Notes: generated from the sequence alone by a model not told the origin. A stretch of DNA of 64,000 nucleotides from SZUA-430 sp964547645 (GCA_964547645.1 CAZJOM010000009.1:1-64000), one strand, 5' to 3'; shown: positions 44,049 to 52,569, counted from the first letter of the stretch. Program-made: numbers and translations.

Positions 44049-44310
44049 GCCAAGAAAACAATCCACTGCAGCGGTGCCGAACCGCGCCATCGAAATTTCA
44101 ACTTGTCGCCCCAATTTGATCACAATTGCCGGAAGTGCAGAGATTTCGCGCGCTTCGGACAATCGATGCTCAACGCTAGTGCCCGCGAGTTTTGCCAGGT
44201 CGACCTCGAATAACCTTACCTGCCCTGATTCCGTCACAGTCATGGTCCAAACGGAGGTTGGGCCTAGGCGTTCACTAAGGCCATTCAATTCTTCCTAGGG
44301 GACGACGACG

Positions 44311-45360
44311 ATGGCCAAGCTGGGGATGTCGAAATACGACGCGAACGAAAGCCCGACCGGGCGCGCCTACAGCTGGGGCCACCGCGGCGTCGAAATAACG
44401 GGGACGCTGCTCCGCAATTGGCTAGGCTCCCACACGGAAAACAGTCTTCAACTTCGCGCTGAGAACCTTCGCCGCCGGGTCTATGGCCCAGGCGCGCAGT
44501 TCCATCACTGGACGGCTGTGCTGCTCGGTGTTGGCGTGTTTTTGACCGCCATGTTTGTCGACTACAACATCATCCACGAGTTTTGGACGCGCGCGCTTTC
44601 CAACGAATTCGGTGAGGTCCCGCCGGCGATGGCGACAACGGTGGCCGCGAAATCGCTGCAAGTCGTATTCGCGACCCTCGCCGTTCACTACCTCATCTCG
44701 AACATCGGCCATGGCGGCCGGGTCGCCTACTCGTTGCTGATCTTTCTGATCACGGCGTTTATGGTGATTGGTATTGGCCTGCTCTGGGCGAACAACAGCC
44801 TCCCCGCCGGCGCCAAGGTCTTCGGCTTCGACGTCAACCAGTCGGCCCAATCGATCGACCAATTCCTCAAAGGCCTCGGAGTGAAACCGCCAAAAGCCGC
44901 CGCCGTGCCGGCCGAAGTGAAGGCGCTGAAGAAATACGAGCTCATCATCTGGCTGTTCTCGCTCGGCGTTATCTTCCTTGTTGTGGCCTCGATCGGTGCA
45001 ATGGCGTTGCACAGCGCGATGCGCGGCTTTACCGGCATCACCGGCGGCGCGCTTTACGACAGTCACAAGGAAGCGGTGCGCGGCAATTTCGTGCGCGACG
45101 GTCTGCGTCAGGCGCAACTTGATCTCGCGCACCTAAAGCGCGACCCGGAAGATTTCAAGCAGGCGAAGCTGTCGGAGTTCTTGACTGTCTACACGGAAGG
45201 CGTCGTCGCTGGCCGGTTCGGCAGCTCACGACAGGGATACCTGCTGCGAAGGGCGAACGAGGCTGCCGATGAGGTCGGCGATAGCTTCTCGTTCGGCGGG
45301 TCGAGCGGCAACATCGACAACCTCGATGACTATCGCAACAAAAAAGTCGCTTCAGCTTGA
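44311..45360 (+). CDS. Unrecognised multi-pass membrane protein coupled to a VWA-like protein
   Basis: I do not recognise this 349-residue protein. Four hydrophobic segments are visible near residues 68-88 (WTAVLLGVGVFLTAMFV), 110-130, 138-158 (SLLIFLITAFMVIGIGLLW) and 212-235 (IIWLFSLGVIFLVVASIGAM). The N-terminus has a polar HHW-containing region before the first helix, and the C-terminus is a soluble helical tail ending DNLDDYRNKKVAS. The start has AGGGGA 9 bases upstream. Its stop codon overlaps the start of the VWA-like gene (TTGA), so the two are made together. A membrane scaffold for the VWA partner is a plausible inference only. Confidence 0.7.
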   Translation: MAKLGMSKYDANESPTGRAYSWGHRGVEITGTLLRNWLGSHTENSLQLRAENLRRRVYGPGAQFHHWTAVLLGVGVFLTAMFVDYNIIHEFWTRALSNEFGEVPPAMATTVAAKSLQVVFATLAVHYLISNIGHGGRVAYSLLIFLITAFMVIGIGLLWANNSLPAGAKVFGFDVNQSAQSIDQFLKGLGVKPPKAAAVPAEVKALKKYELIIWLFSLGVIFLVVASIGAMALHSAMRGFTGITGGALYDSHKEAVRGNFVRDGLRQAQLDLAHLKRDPEDFKQAKLSEFLTVYTEGVVAGRFGSSRQGYLLRRANEAADEVGDSFSFGGSSGNIDNLDDYRNKKVASA

Positions 45361-46079
45361 GGTTTAGAACAGTGTCCATTCTTCGCACGTTGCTGTTGTT
45401 GCCGATGCTCGCCTTTGTGGGCGGCCTGGCGGCCATGATCAATGCCAACGCCTACCCGAACTATGGCGCACCGAATCCGCCGCGCACGCTCGTCATCGGG
45501 ATCGACCTCTCGACTTCGAACCCGCTGATCCGCGATGAGGCGTTTGCTTATCGCGTGAGCGAGCGCATTCGTCCGCTGATCGCAAACCTCGCGCCGCACT
45601 CCCGCGTGCTCCTGCGGTCGTTTGGCTCTTATAACTCGGCGGCCAACTCGCCGTTGACCTTGGACATCGTGATCGCGCCCAAGACGGCTCGTGCCGAGGA
45701 CATGGCGACGTTGATCGGCAGCGTTGTCGCCGGCGTTCCGCAAATGGTGCGCAAGGGCAAGATACAGGCACAAAACGCGACGAACATCGTGCCGTTCCTG
45801 TTGAACGTCGCCAACGTCGTCGACTGTCGCGCAATGCCGACGCAAGTGATATTGGCGAGCGACGGCGTTGAAGATTCGCAGGTCGCGAACCTCTCGCGCC
45901 GCTCGGCCACGCTACCAGCGCCGAACGTCGCGCCGTTCCCGGGCTGTGAGGAACTCACGATCCTCGGCATTGGCCGTGGTTTGAATTCGCCCGGCGACAC
46001 CGAGCGCCTGCGCGGGGAATGGGCTTTCTGGGCCCAAGCCGCCGGCTTCCAGCGCTTTAACGGCCTCAACGACTGGTAA
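45357..46079 (+). CDS. VWA-like protein with a MIDAS motif and N-terminal membrane anchor
   Basis: The 240-residue protein has an N-terminal membrane helix (SILRTLLLLPMLAFVGGLAAMI) and a von Willebrand A-like fold: the MIDAS motif DLSTSNP (Asp50, Ser52, Ser54) in LVIGIDLSTSNP, VILASDGVEDSQ near residue 165 as the second Asp, and the end GFQRFNGLNDW. The fold suggests metal-ion-dependent ligand binding. The start is TTG 45357 (overlapping the preceding stop as TTGA) or GTG 45372. Its last 14 bases overlap the convergent gluQ gene. Family knowledge: VWA proteins often work with ATPases or membrane assemblies. Confidence 0.72.
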   Translation: MRFRTVSILRTLLLLPMLAFVGGLAAMINANAYPNYGAPNPPRTLVIGIDLSTSNPLIRDEAFAYRVSERIRPLIANLAPHSRVLLRSFGSYNSAANSPLTLDIVIAPKTARAEDMATLIGSVVAGVPQMVRKGKIQAQNATNIVPFLLNVANVVDCRAMPTQVILASDGVEDSQVANLSRRSATLPAPNVAPFPGCEELTILGIGRGLNSPGDTERLRGEWAFWAQAAGFQRFNGLNDW

Positions 46080-46929
46080 GCCCAACCGCTTCTCGAACCC
46101 GCGCGGGCGTCCATCCGCCCGCGCGAAGCGTTCTCAGCGTCGTCGCCTGATCGCGTTTGGCCAGCCGCTTGCCGGTCGCATCGCAAATCAACCGGTGATG
46201 TGAATAGACAGGCGCCGGCAGCCCCAGCAGCTCCTGCAGCAACCGGTGCAAGCTTGTCGCCGCAAACAAATCGTTGCCGCGCGTCACCATCGTGATCCCT
46301 TGCAAAGCATCGTCGACAACGACCGCCAAGTGATAACTCGCCGGGGCATCCTTGCGCGCCAACACAAAGTCGCCGAAGGCATCGACGCGTGCTGCGATCG
46401 TGCCAGTTTCACCGTTCGGACCGGACCCCAATTCCCGGAACTCAAGCGCGCTACCGACGGAACCGAGCGCTTTCACCACATCGAGCCGCCACGCATGCTG
46501 ATCGCCGCGCTGAAGCCGTGCGTCGCGGTATTGCGCACTGTGCATCCGGCACGTCCCCGGATAAATCGGCCCCTCGGGCCCATGCGGCGCACTCACGCTC
46601 GCCGCGAACTCCGCCTCGATTTCCTTCCGCGTGCAGAAACAAGGATAGGCCCACCCTCGCGCCTTCAGAATCTCGAGCGCCTTGGCATAGTCGTCGAGGT
46701 GCTCCGACTGCCGCCGCATCGGGCGCTCCCAACTGAGTCCAAGCCACGCTAGATCCTCCTCGATCGCCGCTTCGTACACGGGCCGCGACCGCGTGCGGTC
46801 CGTGTCTTCAATGCGGACCAAGAAACGTCCACCCGCCGCTTGCTCATGCGCATACAGCGCCGCAAACGCATGTCCCAAATGCAAGTAACCGGTGGGAGAG
46901 GGCGCAAATCGCGTGGCATGAGAGGTCAT
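46066..46929 (-). CDS. gluQ: Glutamyl-Q tRNA(Asp) synthetase
   Basis: The 287-residue protein lacks the anticodon-binding domain of GluRS and has the catalytic Rossmann core: FAPSPTGYLHLGHA with HLGH at 17-20, IEDTDRTRSRP, the zinc-site YPCFCTRKEIE then YPGTC near residue 96-127, and KRLAKRDQ (KMSKS-like) near the end. It attaches glutamate to queuosine at position 34 of tRNA-Asp. The ATG at 46929 is divergent from the carboxylesterase gene, 69 bases away. Confidence 0.94.
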   Translation of the reverse strand: MTSHATRFAPSPTGYLHLGHAFAALYAHEQAAGGRFLVRIEDTDRTRSRPVYEAAIEEDLAWLGLSWERPMRRQSEHLDDYAKALEILKARGWAYPCFCTRKEIEAEFAASVSAPHGPEGPIYPGTCRMHSAQYRDARLQRGDQHAWRLDVVKALGSVGSALEFRELGSGPNGETGTIAARVDAFGDFVLARKDAPASYHLAVVVDDALQGITMVTRGNDLFAATSLHRLLQELLGLPAPVYSHHRLICDATGKRLAKRDQATTLRTLRAGGWTPARVREAVGLTSR

Positions 46930-46998
46930 GCAACTCCTCTAGCTCAATGACGGCGGCTGCGCATAGAGTGTGCGCAACCAGACATTTCGGAGCCTTCC

Positions 46999-47703
46999 AT
47001 GATCCCGCAAATCAGCGGCCCGCGCTTGGCCCCGGCGAGCGGCAAGGCCGACCGCCTCGTGATCTTCTGTCACGGCTACGGCGCCGATGGGAACGACTTG
47101 ATCGGCCTTGGCAGCCATTGGCAGCGCATGCTTCCCACGACCGCTTTCGCATCGCCGCATGCACCGGAGCGCTGCACCATGTCGCCGATGGGTTACCAGT
47201 GGTTTGCCATCAGCCGGTTGCAGCCCGACGAGATGTTGCGCGGCGTCGAGCAAGCAGCGCCGATCTTGAACGCCTTCATCGACGCCGAACTCGATCGCCT
47301 CGGCCTCGACCCGTCGCGCCTCGCGCTCGTGGGTTTCAGTCAGGGTACGATGATGTCGTTGCACGTTGGCCTCCGCCGCGCGGTGGCGCCGGCAGCAATC
47401 GTAGGCTTCTCCGGTGCGCTGCCTGGCCCCGAGAAACTGCCCACCGAAATTGTCTCGCGCCCGCCAGTTCTTGTGGTGCATGGCGACGCGGACGAAATGA
47501 TCCCAGTGCAAGCGCTTCACGTCGCTGCGAACGGTCTTGGCGCCGCCGGCGTCGCTGTGCGCTGGCACATCTCGCGCGGCATCGGGCACGGCATCGGACC
47601 TGATGGTCTCGACCTTGCCGGAAAATTCTTGGCCGACGCTTTCGCCGGAAAACTGGCGACGAAGCCCGATCAGGCCCCCATCGGCATCAAGGAATCGGAC
47701 TGA
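46999..47703 (+). CDS. Phospholipase/carboxylesterase family alpha/beta hydrolase
   Basis: The 234-residue protein has VIFCHGYGADGNDLIGL near residue 22, the nucleophile elbow LVGFSQGTMMSLH near 114, VVHGDADEMIPV near 157 (Asp) and ISRGIGHGI near 192 (His), a complete Ser-Asp-His triad. It fits the PF02230 carboxylesterase type, whose members hydrolyse small esters or acyl-protein thioesters. The physiological substrate is unknown. It is followed after 185 bases by an HNH endonuclease gene on the same strand, an arrangement known in other alphaproteobacteria. Confidence 0.88.
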   Translation: MIPQISGPRLAPASGKADRLVIFCHGYGADGNDLIGLGSHWQRMLPTTAFASPHAPERCTMSPMGYQWFAISRLQPDEMLRGVEQAAPILNAFIDAELDRLGLDPSRLALVGFSQGTMMSLHVGLRRAVAPAAIVGFSGALPGPEKLPTEIVSRPPVLVVHGDADEMIPVQALHVAANGLGAAGVAVRWHISRGIGHGIGPDGLDLAGKFLADAFAGKLATKPDQAPIGIKESD

Positions 47704-47888
47704 ATTCGCAGAGCGCTGTCACACCGCCGTCACGCCTCCGAGTGGAGAATTTCCGCCGATTCGCGGCCAAAGTTGCGCGCCTCCGGCGCGTTGCGTTAGG
47801 CTGCCACGTCAACGGCGGGCGATCCCGCGCGCCGCACAGCGGAAAGGACCCAAGTCTTCAGGCACCGCGTAACGAGGAGGACAGTATC

Positions 47889-48461
47889 GTGTTAGCCGCC
47901 TCAGAGCGCGCGCCGGAGGCTTATCCCGCGTTGGTATTAAACGCGGACTATCGGCCGCTTTCCTACTTTCCGCTGTCGCTGTGGTCTTGGCAGGACACGA
48001 TCAAGGCCGTGTTCCTCGACCGCGTGAACATCGTCCAGGAATACGATCGCGTCGTGCACTCGCCCACGTTTGAGATGCGATTGCCGTCGGTCGTCTCGCT
48101 CAAGACCTATGTGAAGCCGTCGCGCCACCCGGCGTTTACGCGCTTCAACGTGTTCCTGCGCGACCGCTTCCAGTGCCAGTACTGCGGCGTGACCCACGTT
48201 GCCAACGACCTGACGTTCGACCACGTGGTCCCCCGCTCGCGCGGCGGACGCACGACCTGGGAGAACGTTGTGACCGCTTGCGCGCCGTGCAATCTCTTCA
48301 AGGGTGGGAAGATGCCCCATCAGGCCGGTATGCATCCGTACCACAAGCCGCATCGCCCGACGGTGACGCAGCTACACACCAACGGCCGTCTGTTCCCGCC
48401 GAATTACCTGCACCAATCCTGGCAGGACTACCTCTACTGGGACACAGAGCTGGAGCCGTAG
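47889..48461 (+). CDS. HNH endonuclease
   Basis: The 190-residue protein has a zinc-ribbon/HNH domain: CQYCG (96-99), TFDHVVPRSRGGRTTWENVV (His112 and Asn) and CAPCNLFKGG (131-134). The rest has a conserved N-terminus (ALVLNADYRPLSYFPLSLWSW), typical of a widespread alphaproteobacterial chromosomal HNH protein that is not part of restriction systems. Its role is unknown; DNA repair is possible. The start is GTG 47889, with AGGAGGA 7 bases upstream; the frame is open from 47742, but that part is unlike the family. Confidence 0.9.
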   Translation: MLAASERAPEAYPALVLNADYRPLSYFPLSLWSWQDTIKAVFLDRVNIVQEYDRVVHSPTFEMRLPSVVSLKTYVKPSRHPAFTRFNVFLRDRFQCQYCGVTHVANDLTFDHVVPRSRGGRTTWENVVTACAPCNLFKGGKMPHQAGMHPYHKPHRPTVTQLHTNGRLFPPNYLHQSWQDYLYWDTELEP

Positions 48462-48540
48462 TCGGGATTTGGGATTCGGTTATGGGGACTCGAGAGGTGG
48501 GCTTGGGCTTCAAGCCCCATTGCCGAACCCCGAATCCCGA
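48462..48540. repeat. Imperfect inverted repeat between the HNH and GNAT genes
   Basis: The arms 48462-48479 and 48522-48540 pair with two mismatches (TCGGGATTTGGGATTCGG type), with an inner GGGCTT / AAGCCC hairpin. It fills the gap between two convergent genes and can act as a two-way terminator or be a copy of an interspersed element. No second copy is seen in this window. Confidence 0.65.
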
Positions 48541-49191
48541 TTACCTCTTCTTCGGCTCGCGCCACATCCCCCACAGAGGCGGCGCATCGGGGGCTGGGCG
48601 GAACTCCTTCGTCACCTCAAAGCCGTGGCGCTTGTAGAGCGGTACGTTCTTGGGGCTTGAGGATTCGAGATAGGCGGGCAATCCCTTCGCGTCGATCTTG
48701 GCCAGCGTCGCTTCAAGCAGCGCCGAGCCCAAGCCCTGTCCTTGAAATTTTGGATCGACGCCGATCGTCATCAAATAGAAATGCGGCTTGTCCTTCGGAT
48801 GATGCGCGTCGGCCGCCTTGCGAAACGCGTCGACCCGACCAAGCCCGCTCAGGCTTGTGAACTGGACGATCCTCGGAAACAGCATCAGCTCTTGCCACCA
48901 CGGCAACTTCATGTCGGCGCGCTCCGGCGGAATCCAAAGTGCGGCGGCGCTGTAGTCGTCCGGCGTCCAAAGCTCCTGCCCAGGAAGGCCCAGCGTCCCA
49001 ACCAAGAACGTGAACATCGCCCGGCGCCCCATGTCGCGCTTCGCATCGCGCCGTCCGATCCAGCACATCACCGGATCGTCGGCAAAGGCCGCACTCAGCG
49101 TATCGATCACACGCTCGCGATCGGCCTCGGTCGCGCGTCTTGGGTTGGCTGCCAAACGCCGCCGTTCGAAAGCCGCATCGTCGAGTGCCAT
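48541..49191 (-). CDS. GNAT-family N-acetyltransferase
   Basis: The 216-residue protein has the acetyl-CoA motif TIGVDPKFQGQGLGSALLEATL near residue 143 and LESSSPKNVPLYKRHGFEV near 178, both characteristic of the Acetyltransf_1 family. The acceptor is unknown. Its ATG directly abuts the coq7 stop codon (zero spacing), so dsbB-coq7-GNAT is one minus-strand operon. It converges with the HNH gene across an inverted repeat. Confidence 0.88.
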   Translation of the reverse strand: MALDDAAFERRRLAANPRRATEADRERVIDTLSAAFADDPVMCWIGRRDAKRDMGRRAMFTFLVGTLGLPGQELWTPDDYSAAALWIPPERADMKLPWWQELMLFPRIVQFTSLSGLGRVDAFRKAADAHHPKDKPHFYLMTIGVDPKFQGQGLGSALLEATLAKIDAKGLPAYLESSSPKNVPLYKRHGFEVTKEFRPAPDAPPLWGMWREPKKR

Positions 49192-49758
49192 CTAAACGCG
49201 CTCCGATAACTTGATTGCGAGCCGGCACCCAGCCTTGATGACTTCCGAAAGCACGGTGTATCCGGGCACCTGCTCAGCGCCGTGTTCCAGAGCGGTCTCG
49301 CGATGCGCAATCTCGTCGGCGCGGAACTGCTCGATCGTTTCCTTGAGTTCGGCGTTCTCGGGCCCGTCCTTCTCCAGCGCTGCGGCTTGGCGCGCGTAGT
49401 GCTCGTCGATCACTTCTTCCACCGCCGCCGTGCAAGCCATGGCGGCCTTCTCGCCCATCAGCGCCGTCACCGCGCCCAACGCGTAGCCCGCCACACTCCA
49501 AAAGGGCGCGAGCGCTGTCGGCCGCACGCCGTTCTCGGCGATCAGCTGATCGAAGCGCTGCAGATGCGCTTGCTCTTGCGCATGCATATGCCGGATCGTT
49601 TCGCCCGTCGCCGTGTGCCCGAGCACCGCGAGCTGCCCGCGATAGATCTGCACCGCGCCGTGCTCGCCCGCATGATCGACCCGGATCATGCGTTCAAGAT
49701 CCTTGTCGGTCGCATTGAACCCCGGCAAACGCGGCGCTGCCTTTGTGCGCACCTCCAC
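49192..49758 (-). CDS. coq7: COQ7-type demethoxyubiquinone hydroxylase
   Basis: The 188-residue di-iron protein has the Coq7 pattern: MIRVDHAGEHGAVQIYRGQ near residue 24, HMHAQEQAHLQRFDQLI near 58, AAVEEVIDEHYARQ near 111 and RADEIAHRETALEHGA near 145, which provide the six Glu/His iron ligands. It hydroxylates demethoxyubiquinone, the penultimate step of ubiquinone synthesis, at the membrane. It starts with GTG directly after the dsbB stop. Confidence 0.94.
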   Translation of the reverse strand: MEVRTKAAPRLPGFNATDKDLERMIRVDHAGEHGAVQIYRGQLAVLGHTATGETIRHMHAQEQAHLQRFDQLIAENGVRPTALAPFWSVAGYALGAVTALMGEKAAMACTAAVEEVIDEHYARQAAALEKDGPENAELKETIEQFRADEIAHRETALEHGAEQVPGYTVLSEVIKAGCRLAIKLSERV

Positions 49759-50304
49759 CTAGCGGCCCTCCGATAATGTCGTGCGCAGGCCGAAAGCGGC
49801 GAGCCCGACAGCCACGAGCGAGAAGAGAAAGTTGAAACCGGCAAGCGAGATCAACCCGAACAACGCCCACGGAATCTCATCGCAGCGCACGATCTCCGAG
49901 CTCGATAGATCATTGAGGAGCCCGCCTTCACCACTGGGCAGATCGAGAGCCGATCCCGAACATGTCTGCGGCCCTGGCCACCATTTGTATTCGACGCCCA
50001 TGTGAAAGCCACCGAGGTAGACGCTCCACAAGGCGACACCGACGGCCGCAGCGTAGAGCCCAATCATCACCGAGCGTGGCGCCTTTGCGCTGCTGGCGCC
50101 AACGATCGCCCCGCCGAGAACGATGAGCACGAACCACGGAACACGTTGCTCCAAGCACAGCGGGCAAGGCTTGAGCCCGCCCAGGTACTGAAAGGCATAG
50201 GCGCCGGCAAGTATCGCGAACCCAATGGACGCGATCGCGGCACCCGGAAACAATGGGTGCGCCCAGCCCCGCTGCAGCCTGTCGGAAAGGGTGGCGACGT
50301 TCAT
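49759..50304 (-). CDS. dsbB: Disulfide bond formation protein B
   Basis: The 181-residue protein has four membrane helices, the periplasmic CPLC pair (47-50) in LGGLKPCPLCLEQRVPW, and a second Cys pair (Cys115 and Cys141) in PQTCSGS and IVRCDEIPW. It reoxidises DsbA with ubiquinone, which fits its operon with the ubiquinone gene coq7. The frame is open to 50370, but ATG 50304 (MNVATLSDRL) is preferred. Confidence 0.92.
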   Translation of the reverse strand: MNVATLSDRLQRGWAHPLFPGAAIASIGFAILAGAYAFQYLGGLKPCPLCLEQRVPWFVLIVLGGAIVGASSAKAPRSVMIGLYAAAVGVALWSVYLGGFHMGVEYKWWPGPQTCSGSALDLPSGEGGLLNDLSSSEIVRCDEIPWALFGLISLAGFNFLFSLVAVGLAAFGLRTTLSEGR

Positions 50305-50389
50305 GAGGCTGAATCTAGCGCGCTTGGAGCGCCGGCGCACTGTCCCCCAATGCGGCAAAGCGCACAACAAAGTGAGCGCGAAACCGAGG

Positions 50390-50417
50390 TTGACGCGAGG
50401 CCCGCCACCCCTAATAT
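50390..50417 (+). promoter_or_regulatory. Sigma70-type promoter of tRNA-Leu
   Basis: TTGACG (50390-50395) and TAATAT (50412-50417), 16 bases apart, lie about 60 bases before the tRNA. The start would be about 50424, leaving a leader of about 50 bases. Confidence 0.72.
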
Positions 50418-50475
50418 GCGCCCCCTTGCGCCGCGGCGGGACTACCGGCCCGTCACCGAAAGCGGTCGCAAGCGT

Positions 50476-50562
50476 GCCCCTGTGGCGGAACTGGTAGACG
50501 CGGCAGACTCAAAATCTGTTGTTGGTGACAACGTGCTGGTTCGATTCCGGCCAGGGGCACCA
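50476..50562 (+). tRNA. tRNA-Leu (anticodon CAA)
   Basis: The acceptor stem GCCCCTG pairs with CAGGGGC (50552-50558), followed by A and an encoded CCA (50560-50562). The anticodon loop CTCAAAA gives CAA (50510-50512), reading UUG leucine. A long variable arm and the TTCGATTC T-loop fit a class II leucine tRNA. Confidence 0.96.
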
Positions 50563-50602
50563 GCCTACGCTGCTTGCGCAGCCAAAGGCCGGCCGCGCCA
50601 GC

Positions 50603-51178
50603 CTATCCACCGTGCTCCGGCATCGTTCGAATTCGAGACCGCCTATCGTAGCAGCGCGAGCGGCTGCCGAGGCTGCCCCAGGTCAGCACCAGAACCCCGC
50701 GGCAGTCGTGCCCACCGAAGCGCTGGACGCCCGTCGACGTCTTCATCTCACCCAGTGTGCGCACATTGATGTGCTTCGGGCCGCGTGGCCGAGAGACCTC
50801 CTCGGCGTCGTGCTGGTCTTCGATATTGCGAATGACGAGGTGCTTCTCGACATGCTTGACGATCTGTGCCGGTGCCCGGCGAACCCGTTGATCATATCCG
50901 CTTGACGATGTCTCATTGTAGCCGAACAGGGAACTGCGCCACTGGTCGTCGGCCCACACCATCGGATCGGACGACGCGATTTGCACATAGCCGCGCGCGG
51001 CTTCGCCGTCATAGTCGTGCGTGTGGTAGCGCGGTCCGCGCTCAAGGCAGGCCGAGAGGCCGAAGCTCTCGCTGCTCACCATCGGGTCGTCCGCATCAAC
51101 GCGGCATCCCGCGCCCGCTTGACCGATCGATCCCAAGAATCCCAAGGCTAAGAAAGCTGCTGCAAACGAACGCCGCAT
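50603..51178 (-). CDS. Hypothetical secreted protein
   Basis: I do not recognise this 191-residue protein. ATG 51178 begins a signal peptide (MRRSFAAAFLALGFLGSIGQAGA). The mature part contains two similar DPMV motifs (DDPMVSS and SSDPMVW), polar and basic stretches and a Cys-containing GGHDCRG. The frame is open to 51241, but the region before 51178 lacks a coherent start. It converges with the tRNA and is divergent from the Asn/Gly-rich protein gene. Confidence 0.6.
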   Translation of the reverse strand: MRRSFAAAFLALGFLGSIGQAGAGCRVDADDPMVSSESFGLSACLERGPRYHTHDYDGEAARGYVQIASSDPMVWADDQWRSSLFGYNETSSSGYDQRVRRAPAQIVKHVEKHLVIRNIEDQHDAEEVSRPRGPKHINVRTLGEMKTSTGVQRFGGHDCRGVLVLTWGSLGSRSRCYDRRSRIRTMPEHGG

Positions 51179-51489
51179 GACCCAAATCCTCACCGCCGCG
51201 CCGTTGCAAACGGCGAACCGGCCCCATTCAACGAGGAACACCAGGGAGGTTCCCCTTAAACCTCCGGTGACACCTTAACACATTGTTGAGGATTGGCACG
51301 GGCTTTGTCCCATCGCGAAACGGCGTTCGGGGACACGGTAACCATCACCTTGTAGTTGACGACGCGAATACGGTTTCCGTTCGGTAAATGCCGGCCGAGC
51401 GACCATGCACTTGTTTCGCGATGAGACGAAATTCCTGGCCTGCGCCCTGCAATCCCGACTCTGCGCTCTGGGTAACGGGAGATTAACGA
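51179..51489. other. Divergent intergenic region upstream of the Asn/Gly-rich protein gene
   Basis: 311 bases between two divergent secreted-protein genes. I see no clear promoter pair; TTGACG near 51356 is a possible -35 without a good -10. A purine-rich GGGAGAT lies near the ATG at 51490. Confidence 0.5.
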
Positions 51490-52569
51490 ATGCGTACAGT
51501 TAAACTGGGTTTCGTGGCGGCATCGATGTTGCTCGCGTCCACGGCCCTCACAACGCCGGCTTTTGCAACCAGCAATCAAGATCATACCTGCCAAGGCGGT
51601 CACAACTGCAATGGCGGCGACACGTATAACGACAACGACAGCTACAACTACAACAACCAGACCTACAACCACAGCTACAACGAAGGTGGCGAGGGCGGCG
51701 ACGGCTACGGCGGGAACGGCTACGGCGGTCAAGGCGGCGCTGGTGGCAAGGGTGGCGAAGGCGGTGAAGGCGGTGAAGGCGGAGCCGGCGGTCACGGTGG
51801 TAGTGCCTACAACAACGGCAACGGGAACGGGAACGGAAACGGGAACGGAAACGGGAACCACAACGGAAACAACGGCAATAACAACGGCAATAACGGCAAC
51901 AACAACGGCCACAACGGTAACAACGGTAACTACAACGGCAATAACGGCAATAACGGCCACAACGGCAACAACGGCCACAATGGCAACAACGGCCATAACG
52001 GCAACAACGGCAACAACAACTCCAGCAACACGAACAACAACCAAGATACCAACAACAACACGAACAAGCAGGGTCAGGCCCAAGGACAGATTCAGGGCCA
52101 GGCTCAGGGTCAGACGCAGTCGAACCGGAACGACAACGAGAACTCGAACAACTCGTCGCTCGAAGTGAACACGTATAACGAGCGTGCGCCGGTGAACACG
52201 GCCTATGCGGCGCCTCTCGCCACCGGCGAAGACACCTGCATGGGATCGAGCTCGATCGGTGCGCAGGCGGTGTCGTTCGGTCTCTCGCTCGGCACGACTT
52301 GGCAGGACGACAACTGCCGGCGCCTCAAGAACTCTCGCCAGCTGGTGGCCCTTGGGTATCACCGCGCGGCGACGGCTCTGATGTGCGTGGATGAGGATGT
52401 GCGCGACGCGATGATCGCGGCCGGCACGCCTTGCCCGAACGGTCAGCAGGCGGCGGCGGTTATCGTTCCGGCTCCGACCGTCCAACGCGACTACGTGCCG
52501 ATGGCCCCGGTCGCTGACAAGCCGCACCGCAAGGTCCGCAAGGTCCGCAAGCCTCTGCCGCCGAAGTAA
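51490..52569 (+). CDS. Secreted Asn/Gly-rich low-complexity protein with a Cys-containing C-terminal domain
   Basis: The 359-residue protein has a signal peptide ending AFA near residue 27 (MRTVKLGFVAASMLLASTALTTPAFA). Next is a short Asn/Asp/Tyr region, a Gly-rich block (GGKGGEGGEGGEGG), a long Asn-Gly repeat region (GNGNGNGN and NGNNGHNGNN units), a Gln-Gly block (GQAQGQIQGQAQGQ) and a globular C-terminus. That C-terminus contains GEDTCMGSSSIGAQAVSFGLSLGTTWQDDNC, RHRAATALMC-type segments and a basic PHRKVRKVRKPLPPK tail. I recall the DTCMGSSS-TTW-C module from secreted alphaproteobacterial and phage-associated proteins. The Asn-rich part should be disordered or form a hydrated matrix. The antisense frame 51256-52527 is a by-product of the repeat composition. 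Confidence 0.82.
   Translation: MRTVKLGFVAASMLLASTALTTPAFATSNQDHTCQGGHNCNGGDTYNDNDSYNYNNQTYNHSYNEGGEGGDGYGGNGYGGQGGAGGKGGEGGEGGEGGAGGHGGSAYNNGNGNGNGNGNGNGNHNGNNGNNNGNNGNNNGHNGNNGNYNGNNGNNGHNGNNGHNGNNGHNGNNGNNNSSNTNNNQDTNNNTNKQGQAQGQIQGQAQGQTQSNRNDNENSNNSSLEVNTYNERAPVNTAYAAPLATGEDTCMGSSSIGAQAVSFGLSLGTTWQDDNCRRLKNSRQLVALGYHRAATALMCVDEDVRDAMIAAGTPCPNGQQAAAVIVPAPTVQRDYVPMAPVADKPHRKVRKVRKPLPPK
51690..52040 (+). repeat. Coding low-complexity repeats (Gly-Gly-x and Asn-Gly units)
   Basis: Tandem GGCGGTGAA-type units near 51740-51790 and GGNAAC/AACGGC units from about 51815 to 52030 encode the Gly-rich and Asn-Gly-rich blocks. They are irregular and in frame, so they are protein repeats and not a CRISPR. 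Confidence 0.85.

Noticed and set aside
51816..52040. Short tandem repeats that could suggest a CRISPR array
   Set aside because: Units are irregular, contiguous and in frame with the protein. There are no constant repeats separated by unique spacers and no cas genes.
51256..52527. 423-codon minus-strand frame antisense to the Asn/Gly-rich gene
   Set aside because: It encodes a Val/Ala/Arg-rich repetitive product that simply mirrors the Asn-Gly codons. The plus-strand gene has a signal peptide, a domain and a terminator; the antisense frame has none.
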